From: Cordylochernes scorpioides
Taxonomy: Eukaryota > Arthropoda > Arachnida > Pseudoscorpiones > Chernetidae
Length of the DNA stretch: 64,000 nt
Assembly: GCA_030710605.1 (NCBI GenBank)
Contig: CP092870.1
Span: 52,837,921 to 52,901,920 of the forward strand
Reading direction: 5' to 3'
Both the position numbers and the translations under genes were made by a program. Under the pieces are notes generated by a model. The model saw nothing but the letters and a program-made list of their open reading frames with translations. It made no database searches and was not told the DNA's origin. Positions 14,001 to 22,189 of this stretch are shown in pieces. The stretch's first letter is position 1. Each line of letters starts with the position of its first letter.

Positions 14001-17000
14001 GTTTTTTCACACATCTATTAAACTTCTACTGTCCCCACTGCGATGATAAAATATTGGGGGGGTTTAGCTCATCAGTGGTGAACCCTCCCAGCGGTTTCGC
14101 CAATATAATCCACCAGACCGCTTCTTTAGAGCTCTAATATTGTATTGGATCATTCTGTTTATATATGTTATACTGAAGGGTAGAATCTTAGAAATGGTAT
14201 TTAAGTAAACTATGGACATAAGCTTTTAGGAGAGTAGAATTACATATAATATTTGTATTGAGCAATGCTCTTCCACAAACAATAAGGACAAGGCCAGTTA
14301 GGTATAATGATAATATGTACAGGTTCTTCACAATTACATTGTTAATATTTACAAGGTTAGAATCTTGTGCGGGTTCTTGAATTCGAAGAGTTCTCTCTTC
14401 TAAGATGAACTGTTGCCTTTATTTATTTTTTCTCTAGTTACGTGTTTTTTCTTTTCCATTTGTCTACATTTGTTTTCAGTTGATATAAGAATTGTTTTGG
14501 CATGTTTGTTTCAATCTGGTTCAAATCACATAAATAGGTGCCGCTCAGCAAGAGCAACCTAGTTCATGATAATTGAACAATGAATAATATGTGAAGGTTA
14601 TTCACATATTAAACAAAATTTTAACGCGGGATTCAATCCCGGTTCATGACTGTCGGGAATCGAGGGTGTTACCCACTCGTCCACCGACTTATTTGTTATT
14701 TGTTTTTTGTTTGTTTCAATTTTGACTTTTGATGACTATGTGAAAAATGAAACAAAAGTGAAATTGTACTTGGATCAGGTGGATTAATTAAGAAAAAAGA
14801 CATCTTCTGATCGTACAACTAAAAGTTGCTGATGGCTTGCACCATCTATCGGAATAAATATCAACTATTCTGCTAATTTTTAATTATTCCAGAATTGGCC
14901 CCAAATACCCATTCTTGATTAATCAAGATAACCATGTACGGGTTTTGGGCTGTTGGCCTTCATCAGCTTGGTGCAAGCTGTACCTCAACGACCAAAAAAC
15001 TGGTCCGGCAGGCATCCTGAAAAATCATGAAATGGGTAGTCTTCTTTCTTATCTCCACTCAATCATATTATGGTATCAAGCTTGTAAAGCTTGTAAAGCT
15101 TGTTGATGGTGTCTGCTGGGGATGAGTAGAGCTCATCAATGGATGAGTCAATATAGTCAATAATGTCTTCTTCTTTCTTATCTCCACTCAATCATATTAT
15201 GGTATCAAGCTTGTAAAGCTTGTTGATGGTGTCTGCTGGGGATGAGTAGAGCTCATCAATGGATGAGTCAATATAGTCAATAATGTCTAGTTGGGTAAAT
15301 GGGTAGTTAAGGCCAGAAATGTGTGAGAACATGAATCAATGAATATAAATAAGCCAACTTTTCGGTTGCAAAGTTGCTAATGTCATCTGAATCACATGCA
15401 GAGAATCCAATTCCTATTGTTAGGTAGAAAAAAGATGATGGAACTCAGCAGGTGGCAAATTAATCTGATCTAAACTTATTCACTTGAAAGAACATATTAT
15501 TGCACCAGGTTGTGGTCTGGCAGGTTCGTCAACCTTTTTTCCCCTCTCAGACATGTCTACAACTTTCCTGAGTGTGTTTCCATTATCCTACAACCTTAGA
15601 TGGGTCAATAATAAGACAAACCTATTTTTAGATAGCACCTAGAATATATTTTTATTTATCACATCAAAAGAAAATAAGACCTAATCCAAATAAATTAATA
15701 GTGTGTGACGTTTTGGTAACTGCATTGTTACCATCTTTAGATAAAAGAATAAATGGGAATAAATTCTTAGACCCATTGAAGTCTTATCAAAAATGATAAA
15801 GCACAATTTGGATTATAGATTATAGCTACAAGAAAATAAGACCTAATCCAAATATATTAATAGTGTTTACTATAACCCTATTAATATATTTGGATTAGGT
15901 CTTATTTCCTTGTAGCTATATTCTATAATCAAAATTGTGCTTTACCATTATCACATCAAAATAGGCCAACTCAAATATCAGGGAACAAGCTAAATTGATG
16001 TATAGTTGATTTCTGTTCCACTAGATAGCGCTCTGCCATCTGAAAAGCTCATGAGAGCTTGGTCAGAATATGCCTTTTTTGATTTTAATACCAATATCTG
16101 ACCATTTTACTTATTTATTATTTTTTTATAATATATTTTATAAATAAAATTAGAATTGGAAATACAGTAGAACCTCCCTGTAAAGGACACCTTATTGCAG
16201 AGCCAAAGTGTCCTTTAGAGAAAGGTGTCCTCTTACTCGAGAGTTGCTGAAGTGTTAAAATGGTAATTTTGTAAATGAAAACTGTCCTTTGTAGAGAGGT
16301 GTCCACTAGAGGGGTGTCCGCTACTGTATTACAATGTCACCTCTTTAACTCAATCCATTTTAATTTGACACACTCACTTTAAATGACAATTTCAGCTGAC
16401 AGAAGAGATTGAGGCCATCAAGGTGGAACTCAAGCAGAAGAAGGAACTCCTGGAGATGGAAGAGCTGCGATGCCAGAAGAGGATTTTCCACCGTCTGGGA
16501 TTTGTGGATGAGAATGATGTGGTCATGTTGAAGGGCAAGGTGGCTTGTGAGATCTCCAGGTGAGTTTGTTTTATCCCATGTTGTTGTTGCCGTGTTCAAT
16601 AAAGAGCCTCAGATGTCACCATGCATCTCTATCACAACAGCAGCAATGTCCACTATCTTGTGCTCTTCATATTGGAAAATGGGTGCCGTTGCCACGTTAG
16701 TCACCTTGGAAATGTACCAGAATTTGCTCGAATATTCCAAGGGTCCAGGGGGGACCGCAGGGAAGTGTGGTCGGACTTCTCCCCCCTATTTTATCCCATT
16801 GGATAATTATATGGGGGTCGGTGGTCTAAACCAGGGGTCATCAAACTGCGGCTCACGAGCCACATGCGGCTCTTTGGATATGAGGCTGCAGCTCTTTATA
16901 TAGTTCCATACTCAAATATTAATGAGAGTACTATATATTGTTGGCAAGGAAAAAAATTTGGATCTTTAAAAACTTTGAAATTTTGTAATTTGTAATTTTT

Positions 17001-20000
17001 GACTCTTCTGACTCAATAGTTTGCTGACCCCTGATCTAAACCAATTGTTTTCAACCACTATGACCTGGTTTTGATTCCTGCATTGGGCGCTTTTCTTTTA
17101 TTAAAAAAAAAAAATTCTCCAATGGCCCACGATTCTTGCAAAAGTCCAACCCTACCAGCAAGTGCAAGTAACCAATTGGGGCTATGGCACATTTGTAAGT
17201 GCAAAGTTGAACGGCTTTTCACATGTGTAGACATGTGGTGCACCTACGGTAAAAGCAGTCGCCTACTTCTACACACCATGATTATCATGGCATGTACCAC
17301 GTGTTCTAGGGAAAAGCACAAAAAAACAAATTATTATAATTATACAAGGTCATGGAGACTATATTCATTGATCAAATTCACAATCTTGGTAGGGTTGGAA
17401 TACAGATCCTGTCTTGAGGCTCCCATACATTCCAAAAGGTGGTCTGGTGAGGCCTCTTTGGTCCTGCAAATGGTATATTGTGGGAAAGTCTTTACACCAC
17501 CCTGGAAGAGGAGCAGTATTGTATGGCCAGTTTTGAGCCTGAAAATATAGGTTTCTGCCTGTCGGTTCATCCCACATTCCAGAATAGCTCCAGGCTTTTG
17601 ATTCATATACCAATGATGGGATGTTGATTCCTGTATTTTTGCTTGGATGTTTCTTTTTTGTATGTGTTTAAAAGAGTAGAAATCAAGGTTGGGTATTGCT
17701 GCTGCTCTAAGTAAGTTAACTCACAGAACTGGGATCATCCTAACTGACCACTGTGGGACACAGCGGCCATGAACTGCTGCTGATAGAGATGCTGCTCAAC
17801 GGCATGTTCACCCTACTGGAGCCCCACGCCATCTCCGCCCTGCTCAGCTGCATCGTCTTTGAGGAGAATGTCAACGACCAACCCTCCCTTCCTCCTGAGC
17901 TTGAAGCTCCTTATGGACAGATGAAGGTAGATACCATGGTTTCTGTTGACTTTTTTAATTCAGAATGCTGTGTGTATTGGGTGTTACATTTTATTTCATT
18001 CGTACTGGGTGTTACATTGTATTTCATTCATACTGGGTGTTGCATTGTGTTGCGTGTATACTGGGTGTTGCATTGTGTTTCATTCGTACTGGGTGTTGCA
18101 TTGTGTTACGTGTATACTGGGTGTTACATTTTATTTCATTCGTATTGGGTGTTGCATTGTGTTGCGTGTATACTGGGTGTTGCATTGTGTTTCATTCGTA
18201 CTGGGTGTTGCATTGTGTTACCTGTATACTGGGTGTTACATTTTATTTCATTCGTATTGGGTGTTGCATTGTGTTGCGTGTATACTGGGTGTTGCATTGT
18301 GTTTCATTCGTACTGGGTGTTGCATTGTGTTGCGTGTATACTGGGTGTTACATTGTGTTTCATTCGTACTGGGTGTTGCATTGTGTTGCGTGTATACTGG
18401 GTGTTGCATTGTGTTTCATTCGTACTGGTTGTTGTATTGTGTTGCGTGTGTTGCAAAGATGTGGTGTGTACAGGAGCTGGCAGAGTACATCTACAAGGTG
18501 AGTGTGGAGAGCCGGAAAGACATTGACAAGGACCAAATGAACAAGACCCTGAGGCCCAACCTCATGCCCATAGTCTACGAGTGGAGCAAGGGTGCTACCT
18601 TCGCCAAGATCTGTGACATGACAGAGATATTTGAAGGTAGGAAGACCCTGGCTGCCTTCTATCAGCCATCTCTCACATGTTACTGTGACCAGGCACCATC
18701 ATCCGCTCCCTGCGCCGGCTCCACGAACTCCTGAGTCAGATGTTCAATGCCTCCGTGGTCATTGGCAACAATGTCCTGGAACGGAAGTTCACAGATTGTA
18801 AGTATTGGCCAACACTCTTTGGTTCTCTTAGATCCATCTATCCCCTTTCTTCTCCTTATAATTAAACAAAATAAGAAACATTTGTGTCAAACACAACTTT
18901 TCTGTCTTGAATTACCAAATTTGTTGATCACACGGCACACTTTGGTGAATGTCTGATTGTAATTTGAGGCCATTCCTAACCTTGAAGCCTTTGATGCGAC
19001 TTTAACATGAGTACAGATGCAGCTCCTCTGTATCCCTCGAGAGGGACCCTTGCTGAGGTCTATCAACTGGGTCAGTTGAACTCAGCATTTTTTAAAGAGG
19101 TCTTTCTCCTCTTTCTAACAATTCTGCTGTTGGTCCATGACCATGACTGCTCATTCTCATCTAGTTATTCTGCCTATTTCATAGCTGGCCTTCATATCTG
19201 AAGGTTGTTCCCCTATCTGCCACCTGGGGATGTGCCCCGTAGCAGTCAGCTCTGTTGCTGATTACCGATTAGATTAGTAATTCCAACAGGTACTGGAAAA
19301 TCTTTCAGTCACTTGCAGTCACAACATGTTTCTCTTCTTTTTTCTTATTTCCACTCGCAAAAATTATATTAGGGTATCAAGCTTGTAGATCTTGAGACTT
19401 TTGATGGTGTTTTCTGGGAATGAGTAGACCAACTATATGAGTAGTTTGGAATTGCAGTTTGAGAATTTCACTTAGTAAATAGTGGGGCAGCCATCATGTT
19501 TTTGTCTTAATGTAAACAATGGAATATAGAGCCAAGAAATTATATTCAAATCTGATTACCCTAAAATAGATCTTTCATCAGATTCCATCAGTGTATATGC
19601 ATGATATGTAGCAATGGTAGTAGTACAGAAAGACAACCATCCAGGTAGCACGGCACAAATAGACTTACACTAGATGAAGATACAATTTGGATTATAGATT
19701 ATTACCTTGTGTTTACACAAGAGACAAAGTCTGATGGACCCAGCTATGTCTTGTCAGGGATTTAGTTAGCGCCTCATCAGTATTGTTACCCCTCTCTGCA
19801 GAGCTGACTGCTACAGGGCCCATCCCCAGGTGGTGGATAGGGGAATGACAGTATGTTGTTGTTTCTTATCCCCTTGTGTAAAGATTACAAGAATTTTATG
19901 AGTTGATCTCATGGAATGGGGTGTAGGGGTGCAGCTTTCATTGATCATGGCACCATGATCCAGGCACACTTTGGTGAAAGTCTGACTTTGCCTGTAATTT

Positions 20001-21941
20001 GAGGTCGTTCCTAACATCGAAGCAGATACCTTTACTGCCCACTCTAACATGAGTACAGACACAGCTCCTCTGTAATCCCTGGAGAGGGACCCTTACTGAG
20101 GTCCATCAACCGTGTCAATTGAACTCAGGATTTACAAAGAGGTCTTTCTCTTCTTTTAACAATGCTGCTGTTGGTTCGCGGCTGCTTATTTGTAAGAGCT
20201 ATTCTGCTTGTTTCACAGCTGGCCTTCATATCTGAAGGTCGTTCCTCTATCCACCACCTAGGGACGCACCCTGTAGCAATCAGCTCTGCCAAGAGACAAC
20301 ATCAGTATTGTTACAATGGTGCCATGTGTGCTTCTGGATAGCCATAAATGAAGAACTTAGAATCTCTAAGGATCTCTGTTCTATCCATTTAGTTAACCAT
20401 TACAGAGGATGAAACAACCAAAAACAAGCACAGAGAGAAACAGTCCAATCTGCAGTAAAACAAGGAACTTACTGATGCCACCAGCTGTGCTCTGATTGGT
20501 TGGCCTTCCCACACGCCATCTACAACAGTCTTCTCTTTATTTATTATTTATTTCAATTTAAACTTCTATGTCCCTCTAGAGACACTTGCACTGTCACACA
20601 TGTATGCCTTTACATTTGTCTATACATATTTACAATAATTTTAGGCAGTTAAGAATAGTCATATGATAAAAACAAGGAGAAAGAAAGAAAAAAAAAACAT
20701 TTTCATCGAATATTTACATCAAAATTGTTCAATTATCATTATTATTAAAAGAGAAGAGAAAAAAATTATGTAAACGTTTAAACATTCTAAGGACAAATGA
20801 AGCTCTTAAATCTTAAAGAGAACAGAGAACTGTGTACAAAATGTCTGGCAATATCTACAATCAATTTAACATAAATCATCACATTCCCAAAAGATATCTG
20901 TCGTAAAGATAGAGGCTGCCTGGCCGGAATACATAGTTCTTCAAAATTAAAGATACTTCGGCCAGTAAATCTTTTTATTATCTCAACGTTTCGACAAAAA
21001 TCTTTTGTCCTCGTCGCAAAAGATTTTTGTTAGAACGTCAAGATAATGAAAATATTTACTGGCCAAAGTATCTTTAATTTTGAAGTAAAAGATATTTGTT
21101 GCTATAGAATTCAAAATATACAGTAGAACCTCCTTGTAAAGAACACCTAATGGCAGAGCCAAAGTGTCCTTTAGGGAGAGATGTCCTCTTACTGGAGAGA
21201 GTTGTTAAATAGTAAAAATTATAATTTTGTGAATAAAACTGTCCTTTATAGAGTGGCGTCCTCTAGCATGAGTATCCTCTCATGGAGATTCTACTGTATT
21301 TGCCAAAGGTACTCAGAAAAAAAAACACTTTTTTTTCCACTTTTAATTCTAAGAATAATTATCTGTGTTTCTCAGAAAACTATCTTCTTCTTATCTGCTA
21401 TCTTGTTTACACGCTTGATAACAGTAACTATTTAAACCATGCTGTGGTAAAATTTCTCATTCAGTACTTTTTTCTGAAGATGGTAACAATACTGTTACCA
21501 AAATGTTACACACTATTTAATTGGATTTGGTCTTACTACCTTGTGTAAACAAAGATAAATGTGATTAATTAATATTTTAAGAAAAAGGCATCTCCTTATC
21601 GTGCAACTGAAAGTTGCTGATGGCTTGCGCCATCTATCGGAATAAATATCAACTATTCTCGTTGATTTTCAATTATTCCAGAATTGGCCAAATACCTATT
21701 CTTGATTAATCAAGAAAAGTTAACCACAGAAACGTTTCGGGCTGTTGGCCCTCATCAGCGTGGTGCAAGCTGTACCATAACGACCAAAAAATTGGTCATT
21801 CAGGTCATCCTGAAAATTCTGTAATAATTAATATTTGATGATAAAAATATATAAAAAAGTGTTCTGAGGAAGGAATTGTGTGTTGCAGGTATTACCTACA
21901 TCAAGAGAGACATAGTGTTTGCTGCCAGTCTCTATATCTAG
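1903..21941 (+). CDS. MTREX: MTR4-like exosome RNA helicase, C-terminal half (12 exons, 5'-partial)
   Basis: Ski2-like DExH RNA helicase that feeds RNA to the nuclear exosome as part of TRAMP/NEXT-type complexes (family knowledge). Joined exons give an open frame of 493 codons plus TAG with consistent phases at all eleven junctions. Landmarks in order: PLNSAFHLT after the RecA2 domain; GRVIRVQVKDKDFGW, the KOW-like part of the arch (human MTR4 has GRLVKVKN..DDFGW); MEELRCQKR..RLGF; KGKVACEISS; LSCIVF; GATFAKICDMTEIFEG; and the C-terminal IKRDIVFAASLYI. The GATFA, FEG-IIR and IGN-LE-KF blocks match MTR4 better than SKI2/SKIV2L. The helicase motifs lie left of the window. The arch is clearly more divergent than the C-terminal bundle. 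It converges on EXO1 on the other strand. A SKI2 paralog is the alternative but fits less well. Confidence 0.87.
2058..2166 (-). repeat. LINE-1 family 3' end fragment
   Basis: Starts GTTGTTGTTCCCCTTGTGTA and reads, on the - strand, the zinc-knuckle end of the RNase H LINE family (LCKTGPLRE type) and its CAAC tail. Immediately after MTREX exon a. Confidence 0.6.
2168..2530 (-). mobile_element. Helitron-like 3' end with embedded tRNA-Gly relic
   Basis: On the - strand the sequence ends in a CCCGGGCGTTGCCCGGG hairpin, a short spacer and CTAG, followed by T: the Helitron 3' signature. The same end recurs at 9051 and 39771 with the shared body GGCGCCGTGGATGTCA. The 5' end is not recognised, so the right limit is approximate. 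Confidence 0.6.
2313..2390 (-). pseudogene. tRNA-Gly(GCC) pseudogene / tRNA-derived segment
   Basis: Reads GGTTCAGTGGTAGAATG in the D region, an anticodon loop with GCC (2350-2352) and GGGTTCGATTCCCGGC in the T arm. An eight-base duplication in the D arm and a 5' acceptor strand that does not pair with GATGCA argue against a working tRNA. Confidence 0.7.
2999..3171 (+). CDS. MTREX: MTREX exon b (start of arch)
   Basis: Acceptor GATTTCAG, donor GTGAGT. The two leading bases complete the codon left open by exon a (AAG). Encodes KMSGLSEEKDQLP through SPAICQRFLVKGRVIR, which corresponds to the human stretch ending in QPGRLVKVKN. Confidence 0.8.
3237..3572 (-). pseudogene. LINE ORF2 3' fragment with terminal zinc knuckle
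   Basis: The - strand encodes YRTCNNCLGVKLTPIHIFSC (CX2CX7HX4C-type knuckle after the RNase H domain) followed by AMAAALQKIDPR and EHCDCCDVWRHLRLFIGHD. Related fragments without the knuckle lie near 6930-7130, 8220-8345 and 16580-16800. Truncated, no start, clearly a dead retroposon. Confidence 0.6.
3600..4545 (+). pseudogene. LINE-2 family 3' fragment (RNase H domain)
   Basis: Encodes LTIYTDGSQ (first catalytic Asp of RNase H) and, after frame breaks, RDLLRTIKTQCLQEWKSNAA and [20 protein letters not shown], typical of the end of Jockey/I-type ORF2. It ends in [21 protein letters not shown] related copy is at 43820-44325. Confidence 0.65.
4471..4948 (+). repeat. LINE-2 tail amplified four times (about 120 bp units)
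   Basis: Four near-identical copies of ATTGACTGTATCGACTCATC..CAGACACCATCAACAAGCTT..TGATATGATTGAGTGGAGAT, each ending in AAGAGAGAAGAA. This is the 3' end of the preceding LINE, locally tandemised. Confidence 0.85.
5095..5460 (-). repeat. SINE-B copy
   Basis: Reverse-strand copy of a ~350-bp repeat starting TTTGCCGGTCCCAAGCCCGG and ending in the LINE-2 tail (GATATGATTGAGTGGAGATA plus GAA repeats). Other copies: 12690-13050, 23935-24285, 36840-37410, 41990-42230, 55798-56210, 60270-60570, 63885-64000. Confidence 0.7.
5740..6260. repeat. Nested fragments: family 2 arm, MITE-1 half, SINE-C
   Basis: 5745-5815 is a half of the GGTAATAAGACCAAATC repeat; 5815-6000 carries MITE-1 fragments (GAGGACACAGTTTACC, AAGGGCGCATTGAC); 6010-6200 is the SINE-C body with its tail GTTGTTGTTTCTTATCCCCT. 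No gene seen. Confidence 0.5.
6444..6533 (+). CDS. MTREX: MTREX exon c (KOW-like segment of arch)
   Basis: Acceptor TTGTTCCCAG, donor GTAAGG, exactly 30 codons. Encodes VQVKDKDFGWCFCLSSNKA and a basic tail. DFGW is the diagnostic KOW match; the strand that follows (CFCLSS versus GVVVNF in human MTR4) has diverged. Confidence 0.82.
6600..6850 (-). repeat. LINE-1 3' end fragments
   Basis: Two partial copies of the reverse LINE-1 end (TTGTTTCTTATCCCCTTGTG) in tandem within the MTREX intron after exon c. Confidence 0.6.
7264..7305 (-). ncRNA. Hammerhead ribozyme relic, family 1
   Basis: Has stem I halves ACCAUG and CGUGGU, box GAAAC, stem III AC/GU around AC, and triplet GUA before CGUGGU, but CTGATGA is replaced by CTAATGTGA. 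Shows the intact 3' half of the family. Confidence 0.6.
7914..7958 (+). ncRNA. Hammerhead ribozyme relic, family 1, opposite arm
   Basis: ACCAATG, CTGATGTG, CCAGCAGCCTGAAATGTGTA. The motif order fits a hammerhead but CTGATGA has changed and stem II is damaged. Confidence 0.5.
8025..8205. repeat. MITE-1 copy, near full length
   Basis: Imperfect palindrome bounded by ACAGTAGAACCTCC and a GGAGGT..TTTTACTGT end, with TA-like flanks, and the internal phrases GAGGACACCTCTCTACAAAG and AAAGGACACTTTGGCTCTGC. Other copies: 11818-11998, 16165-16330, 21120-21300, 26348-26540, 41091-41275, 41275-41450. No ORF. Tc1/mariner-like MITE is the best fit. Confidence 0.75.
8340..8560. repeat. Hammerhead family 2 fold-back element
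   Basis: Two inverted arms, each with CTGATGA (8416-8410 on -, 8460-8466 on +), separated by about 40 bp. The - core reads CTGATGA..GAAAAGTC, the + core CTGATGA..GAAACATC. Both have damage in stem III. Confidence 0.75.
8879..9001 (+). CDS. MTREX: MTREX exon d (arch)
   Basis: Acceptor ATGTCCAG, donor GTGAGC, 41 codons in phase 0. Begins TEELRVEVLMAV, aligning with YVVEVLLRC of human MTR4; the remainder (INQAQPSTDEDVAALKANMM) is family-variable. Assigned by position, phase and the VEVL match. Confidence 0.68.
9051..9400 (-). mobile_element. Helitron-like 3' end with tRNA-Gly relic
   Basis: Ends CCCCGGGCATTGCCGGGGTCA variant hairpin, spacer and CTAG (9051-9054) on the - strand, flanked by T. 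Carries the same GGCGCCGTGGATGTCA body and a tRNA-Gly(GCC) relic at 9192-9256 (anticodon 9228-9230) whose 5' acceptor strand is missing. Confidence 0.55.
9400..11400. other. MTREX intron, mostly unrecognised DNA
   Basis: I see no exon here. It contains an AT microsatellite at 9610-9630, CTAT repeats at 9857-9892 and a possible non-coding element at 9630-11220 with GC-rich stretches, opened and closed near ATATATATGT. No ORF over 90 codons and no family match. Confidence 0.5.
11518..11628 (+). CDS. MTREX: MTREX exon e (arch)
   Basis: Acceptor GTGCTTGCAG, donor GTGAGT, 37 codons. Encodes IYVVSCTEVAAITPYISKTL and onward, aligned with QVVPVLVHLLSAISSVRLYI of human MTR4. Confidence 0.78.
11679..11774 (+). 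CDS. MTREX: MTREX exon f
   Basis: Acceptor TGCTGTTACAG, donor GTCAGC, 32 codons: AVREKLASTPVSPLDIVQST onward, corresponding to IQEVQKRFPDGIPLLDPIDD. The intron before it is only 50 bp (11629-11678). The donor is followed at once by the TACATACCTATTT microsatellite. Confidence 0.78.
11785..12322 (+). repeat. TACATACCTATTT microsatellite interrupted by MITE-1
   Basis: Degenerate 12-13 bp units (TACATACCTATTTACC) at 11785-11820 and 11995-12322, split by a MITE-1 copy (11818-11998). The three overlapping ORFs (FTYLFYIPI-type) are translations of the repeat, not genes. Confidence 0.85.
12335..13060. repeat. Fragments: family 1 arm, SINE-A end, variant-core motif, SINE-B
   Basis: 12400-12530 family 1 arm without its core; 12535-12620 reverse SINE-A end; 12620-12690 two reverse copies of the CTGTAGAAGG / GAAAGCTTGAG motif; 12700-13050 reverse SINE-B. 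Confidence 0.55.
13247..13287 (-). ncRNA. Hammerhead ribozyme, family 2, intact core
   Basis: Reads TTTTGT, CTGATGA, one extra T, GGTGACA-ATGA-TGTTGTC, GAAACGTC, ACACAC. Stem II pairs over seven positions with G-U wobbles; stem III is AC/GU with no loop, the triplet is GUC, and stem I is UGU/ACA. All conserved core bases are present. Such minimal stem III forms are known to act best as dimers. Confidence 0.7.
13348..13389 (+). ncRNA. Hammerhead, family 2, core mutated at C3
   Basis: Same as the opposite arm but TTGATGA replaces CTGATGA (C3 to T at 13352); GAAACGTC is intact. Confidence 0.6.
13467..13556 (+). CDS. MTREX: MTREX exon g
   Basis: Acceptor TGTGTTGCAG, donor GTAAGT, 30 codons, strongly basic (KRKDVKKKLSKCSLASNAEA to LHKKRKE). 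Matches the linker region of MTR4 ahead of the helical bundle mainly by position and charge. Confidence 0.72.
13655..13882. repeat. Hammerhead family 2 fold-back, CpG-decayed
   Basis: Inverted arms with CTGAAGA (fits CUGANGA) and GGTAACA/TGTTACC stems. Both have AAAA in place of GAAA and ATGTC or ACATC in place of ACGTC, the changes expected from CpG loss. Lies just after MTREX exon g. Confidence 0.75.
13882..14900. repeat. Family 4 repeat and unrecognised intron DNA
   Basis: 14030-14330 is a family 4 copy (GTTTAGCTCATCAGTGGTGA, GCGGTTTCGCC, CAATGCTCTTCCACAAACAA). 14340-14760 shows no gene and no clear family apart from a short tRNA-like GGGATTCAATCCCGG near 14628. 14770-14900 begins a family 1 copy. 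Confidence 0.45.
14931..14972 (-). ncRNA. Hammerhead relic, family 1
   Basis: CTGATGA is intact (14966-14960), stem I ACCAAG/CAUGGU pairs with one mismatch, stem III AC/GU and triplet GUA are kept, but G12 of GAAA is A (CCCG to CCCA). Confidence 0.6.
15040..15290 (-). repeat. LINE-2/SINE-B tail duplicated inside a family 1 element
   Basis: Two tandem ~124-bp copies of the reversed LINE-2 tail (TCTTTCTTATCTCCACTCAA..GCTGGGGATGAGTAGAGCTC) split the family 1 repeat between 15035 and 15298. Confidence 0.7.
15660..15960. repeat. Family 2 arms, one truncated palindrome
   Basis: A decayed ribozyme arm at 15665-15800, then a short palindrome 15800-15950 (TACAAGAAAATAAGACCTAA inverted) that lacks the ribozyme core. 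Confidence 0.6.
16396..16559 (+). CDS. MTREX: MTREX exon h (helical bundle)
   Basis: Acceptor ACAATTTCAG, donor GTGAGT. Encodes LTEEIEAIKVELKQKKELLE, MEELRCQKRIFHRLGFVDEN and DVVMLKGKVACEIS. Human MTR4 has MDELKCRKRVLRRLGF and MKGRVACEIS. Ends in phase 2. Confidence 0.9.
16812..17325 (+). repeat. SINE-A split by a hAT-like MITE
   Basis: SINE-A head at 16812-16831 resumes at 17034 and runs to about 17325. The insertion is the MITE at 16832-17033. Confidence 0.75.
16832..17033. mobile_element. hAT-like MITE, 202 bp
   Basis: Ends are CAGGGGTCATCAAACTGCGG and AGTTTGCTGACCCCTG, a typical hAT TIR. It is flanked by an 8-bp near-duplication, GTCTAAAC (16824-16831) and ATCTAAAC (17034-17041), and sits inside a SINE-A head. 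A degraded relative lies at 51667-51845. Confidence 0.8.
17764..17926 (+). CDS. MTREX: MTREX exon i (helical bundle)
   Basis: Acceptor GGGACACAG, donor GTAGAT. Completes a Ser codon, then GHELLLIEMLLNGMFTLLE and ISALLSCIVFEENVNDQPSL; human has DELLLTEMMFNGLF and ALLSCFVFQEN. Confidence 0.9.
17965..18445 (+). repeat. 28/56-bp minisatellite filling an MTREX intron
   Basis: Alternating 28-bp monomers TTGCATTGTGTTGCGTGTAT.. and TTGCATTGTGTTTCATTCGT.., each ending ACTGGGTG, forming 56-bp dimers, ending about 28 bp before the exon j acceptor. The long Cys/Val-rich ORFs here are repeat translations. Confidence 0.9.
18474..18636 (+). CDS. MTREX: MTREX exon j (helical bundle)
   Basis: Acceptor GTGTGTACAG directly follows a 28-bp tandem array. 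Encodes ELAEYIYKVSVESRKDIDKD, LRPNLMPIVYEWSKGATFAK and ICDMTEIFE. Donor GTAGGA, phase 1. GATFA..C.MT..FEG is characteristic of MTR4. Confidence 0.92.
18693..18797 (+). CDS. MTREX: MTREX exon k
   Basis: Acceptor TGTGACCAG after a 56-bp intron, donor GTAAGT. Encodes GTIIRSLRRLHELLSQMFNA and SVVIGNNVLERKFTD; human has SIIRCMRRLEELLRQM..AAKAIGNTELENKF. Confidence 0.92.
18900..19440. repeat. SINE-C and SINE-B fragments
   Basis: 18910-19265 is the SINE-C body (CACACTTTGGTGAATGTCTG, CCTTGCTGAGGTCTATCAAC); 19330-19440 is a reversed SINE-B tail. Nothing coding in this part of the last MTREX intron. Confidence 0.55.
19440..21120. other. MTREX last intron: SINE-C copy, unrecognised DNA, family 3 hairpin
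   Basis: 19855-20290 is a SINE-C copy. 20290-20930 shows no feature beyond A-rich stretches. 20930-21080 is a family 3 hammerhead palindrome whose centre falls within the ribozyme, so neither arm has a full core. Confidence 0.5.
21580..21850 (-). repeat. Hammerhead family 1 element, single arm
   Basis: Reverse-strand arm from AAGGCATCTCCTTATC through CATCTATCGGAATAAATATC to CAGGTCATCCTGAAAATTCT, with the ribozyme at 21764-21723. Confidence 0.7.
21723..21764 (-). ncRNA. Hammerhead ribozyme, family 1, canonical core
   Basis: Stem I ACCACG pairs with UGUGGU (six pairs, one G-U). Then CTGATGA, stem II GGGC-CAACA-GCCC with no extra base, and GAAAC. Stem III is weakened: AC faces UU instead of the GU seen in sister copies at 7264, 14931 and 62190. 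Best-kept core of this family in the window. Confidence 0.75.
21889..21941 (+). CDS. MTREX: MTREX terminal exon l
   Basis: Acceptor GTGTGTTGCAG. Encodes ITYIKRDIVFAASLYI and TAG at 21939-21941, the conserved MTR4 C-terminus (ITKIKRDIVFAASLYL). Preceded by a 3.1-kb intron made of SINE, MITE and ribozyme repeats. Confidence 0.93.
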
Positions 21942-22033
21942 CCTACTTGTATCATAACCCAGGTATATTATTGTCACATATTGAAATATTGTAAATATAT
22001 GCTTGTCTGAATCATATCTTGTTGATTTGTGTG

Positions 22034-22039
22034 ATTAAA
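22034..22039 (+). promoter_or_regulatory. Candidate MTREX polyadenylation signal (ATTAAA)
   Basis: ATTAAA, the common variant hexamer, lies 93 bp after the stop codon. No AATAAA is seen closer. Position only; the cleavage site is not visible. Confidence 0.4.
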
Positions 22040-22189
22040 ATATTTTCTCTACACTATATATACATGTTGTCTCTTCATATGATTTCTTCACATCACCCCT
22101 AAATGGTCTGTTATAAGAGAGAACCTTTGTATCTCTTATTATCTCAAGTTGATAAAGCACAATTTGGATTATAATATATACATCTCTAC

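Noticed and set aside
17753..18734. Long Cys/Val-rich ORFs in three frames
   Set aside because: All frames are open because the 28-bp array lacks stops. The real coding parts are MTREX exons i, j and k.
1903..21941. Assignment of the + strand gene as SKI2/SKIV2L (SKIC2)
   Set aside because: The C-terminus also resembles SKI2, but GATFA..C.MT..FEG, IGN-LE-KF and the KOW DFGW anchor fit MTR4 better.
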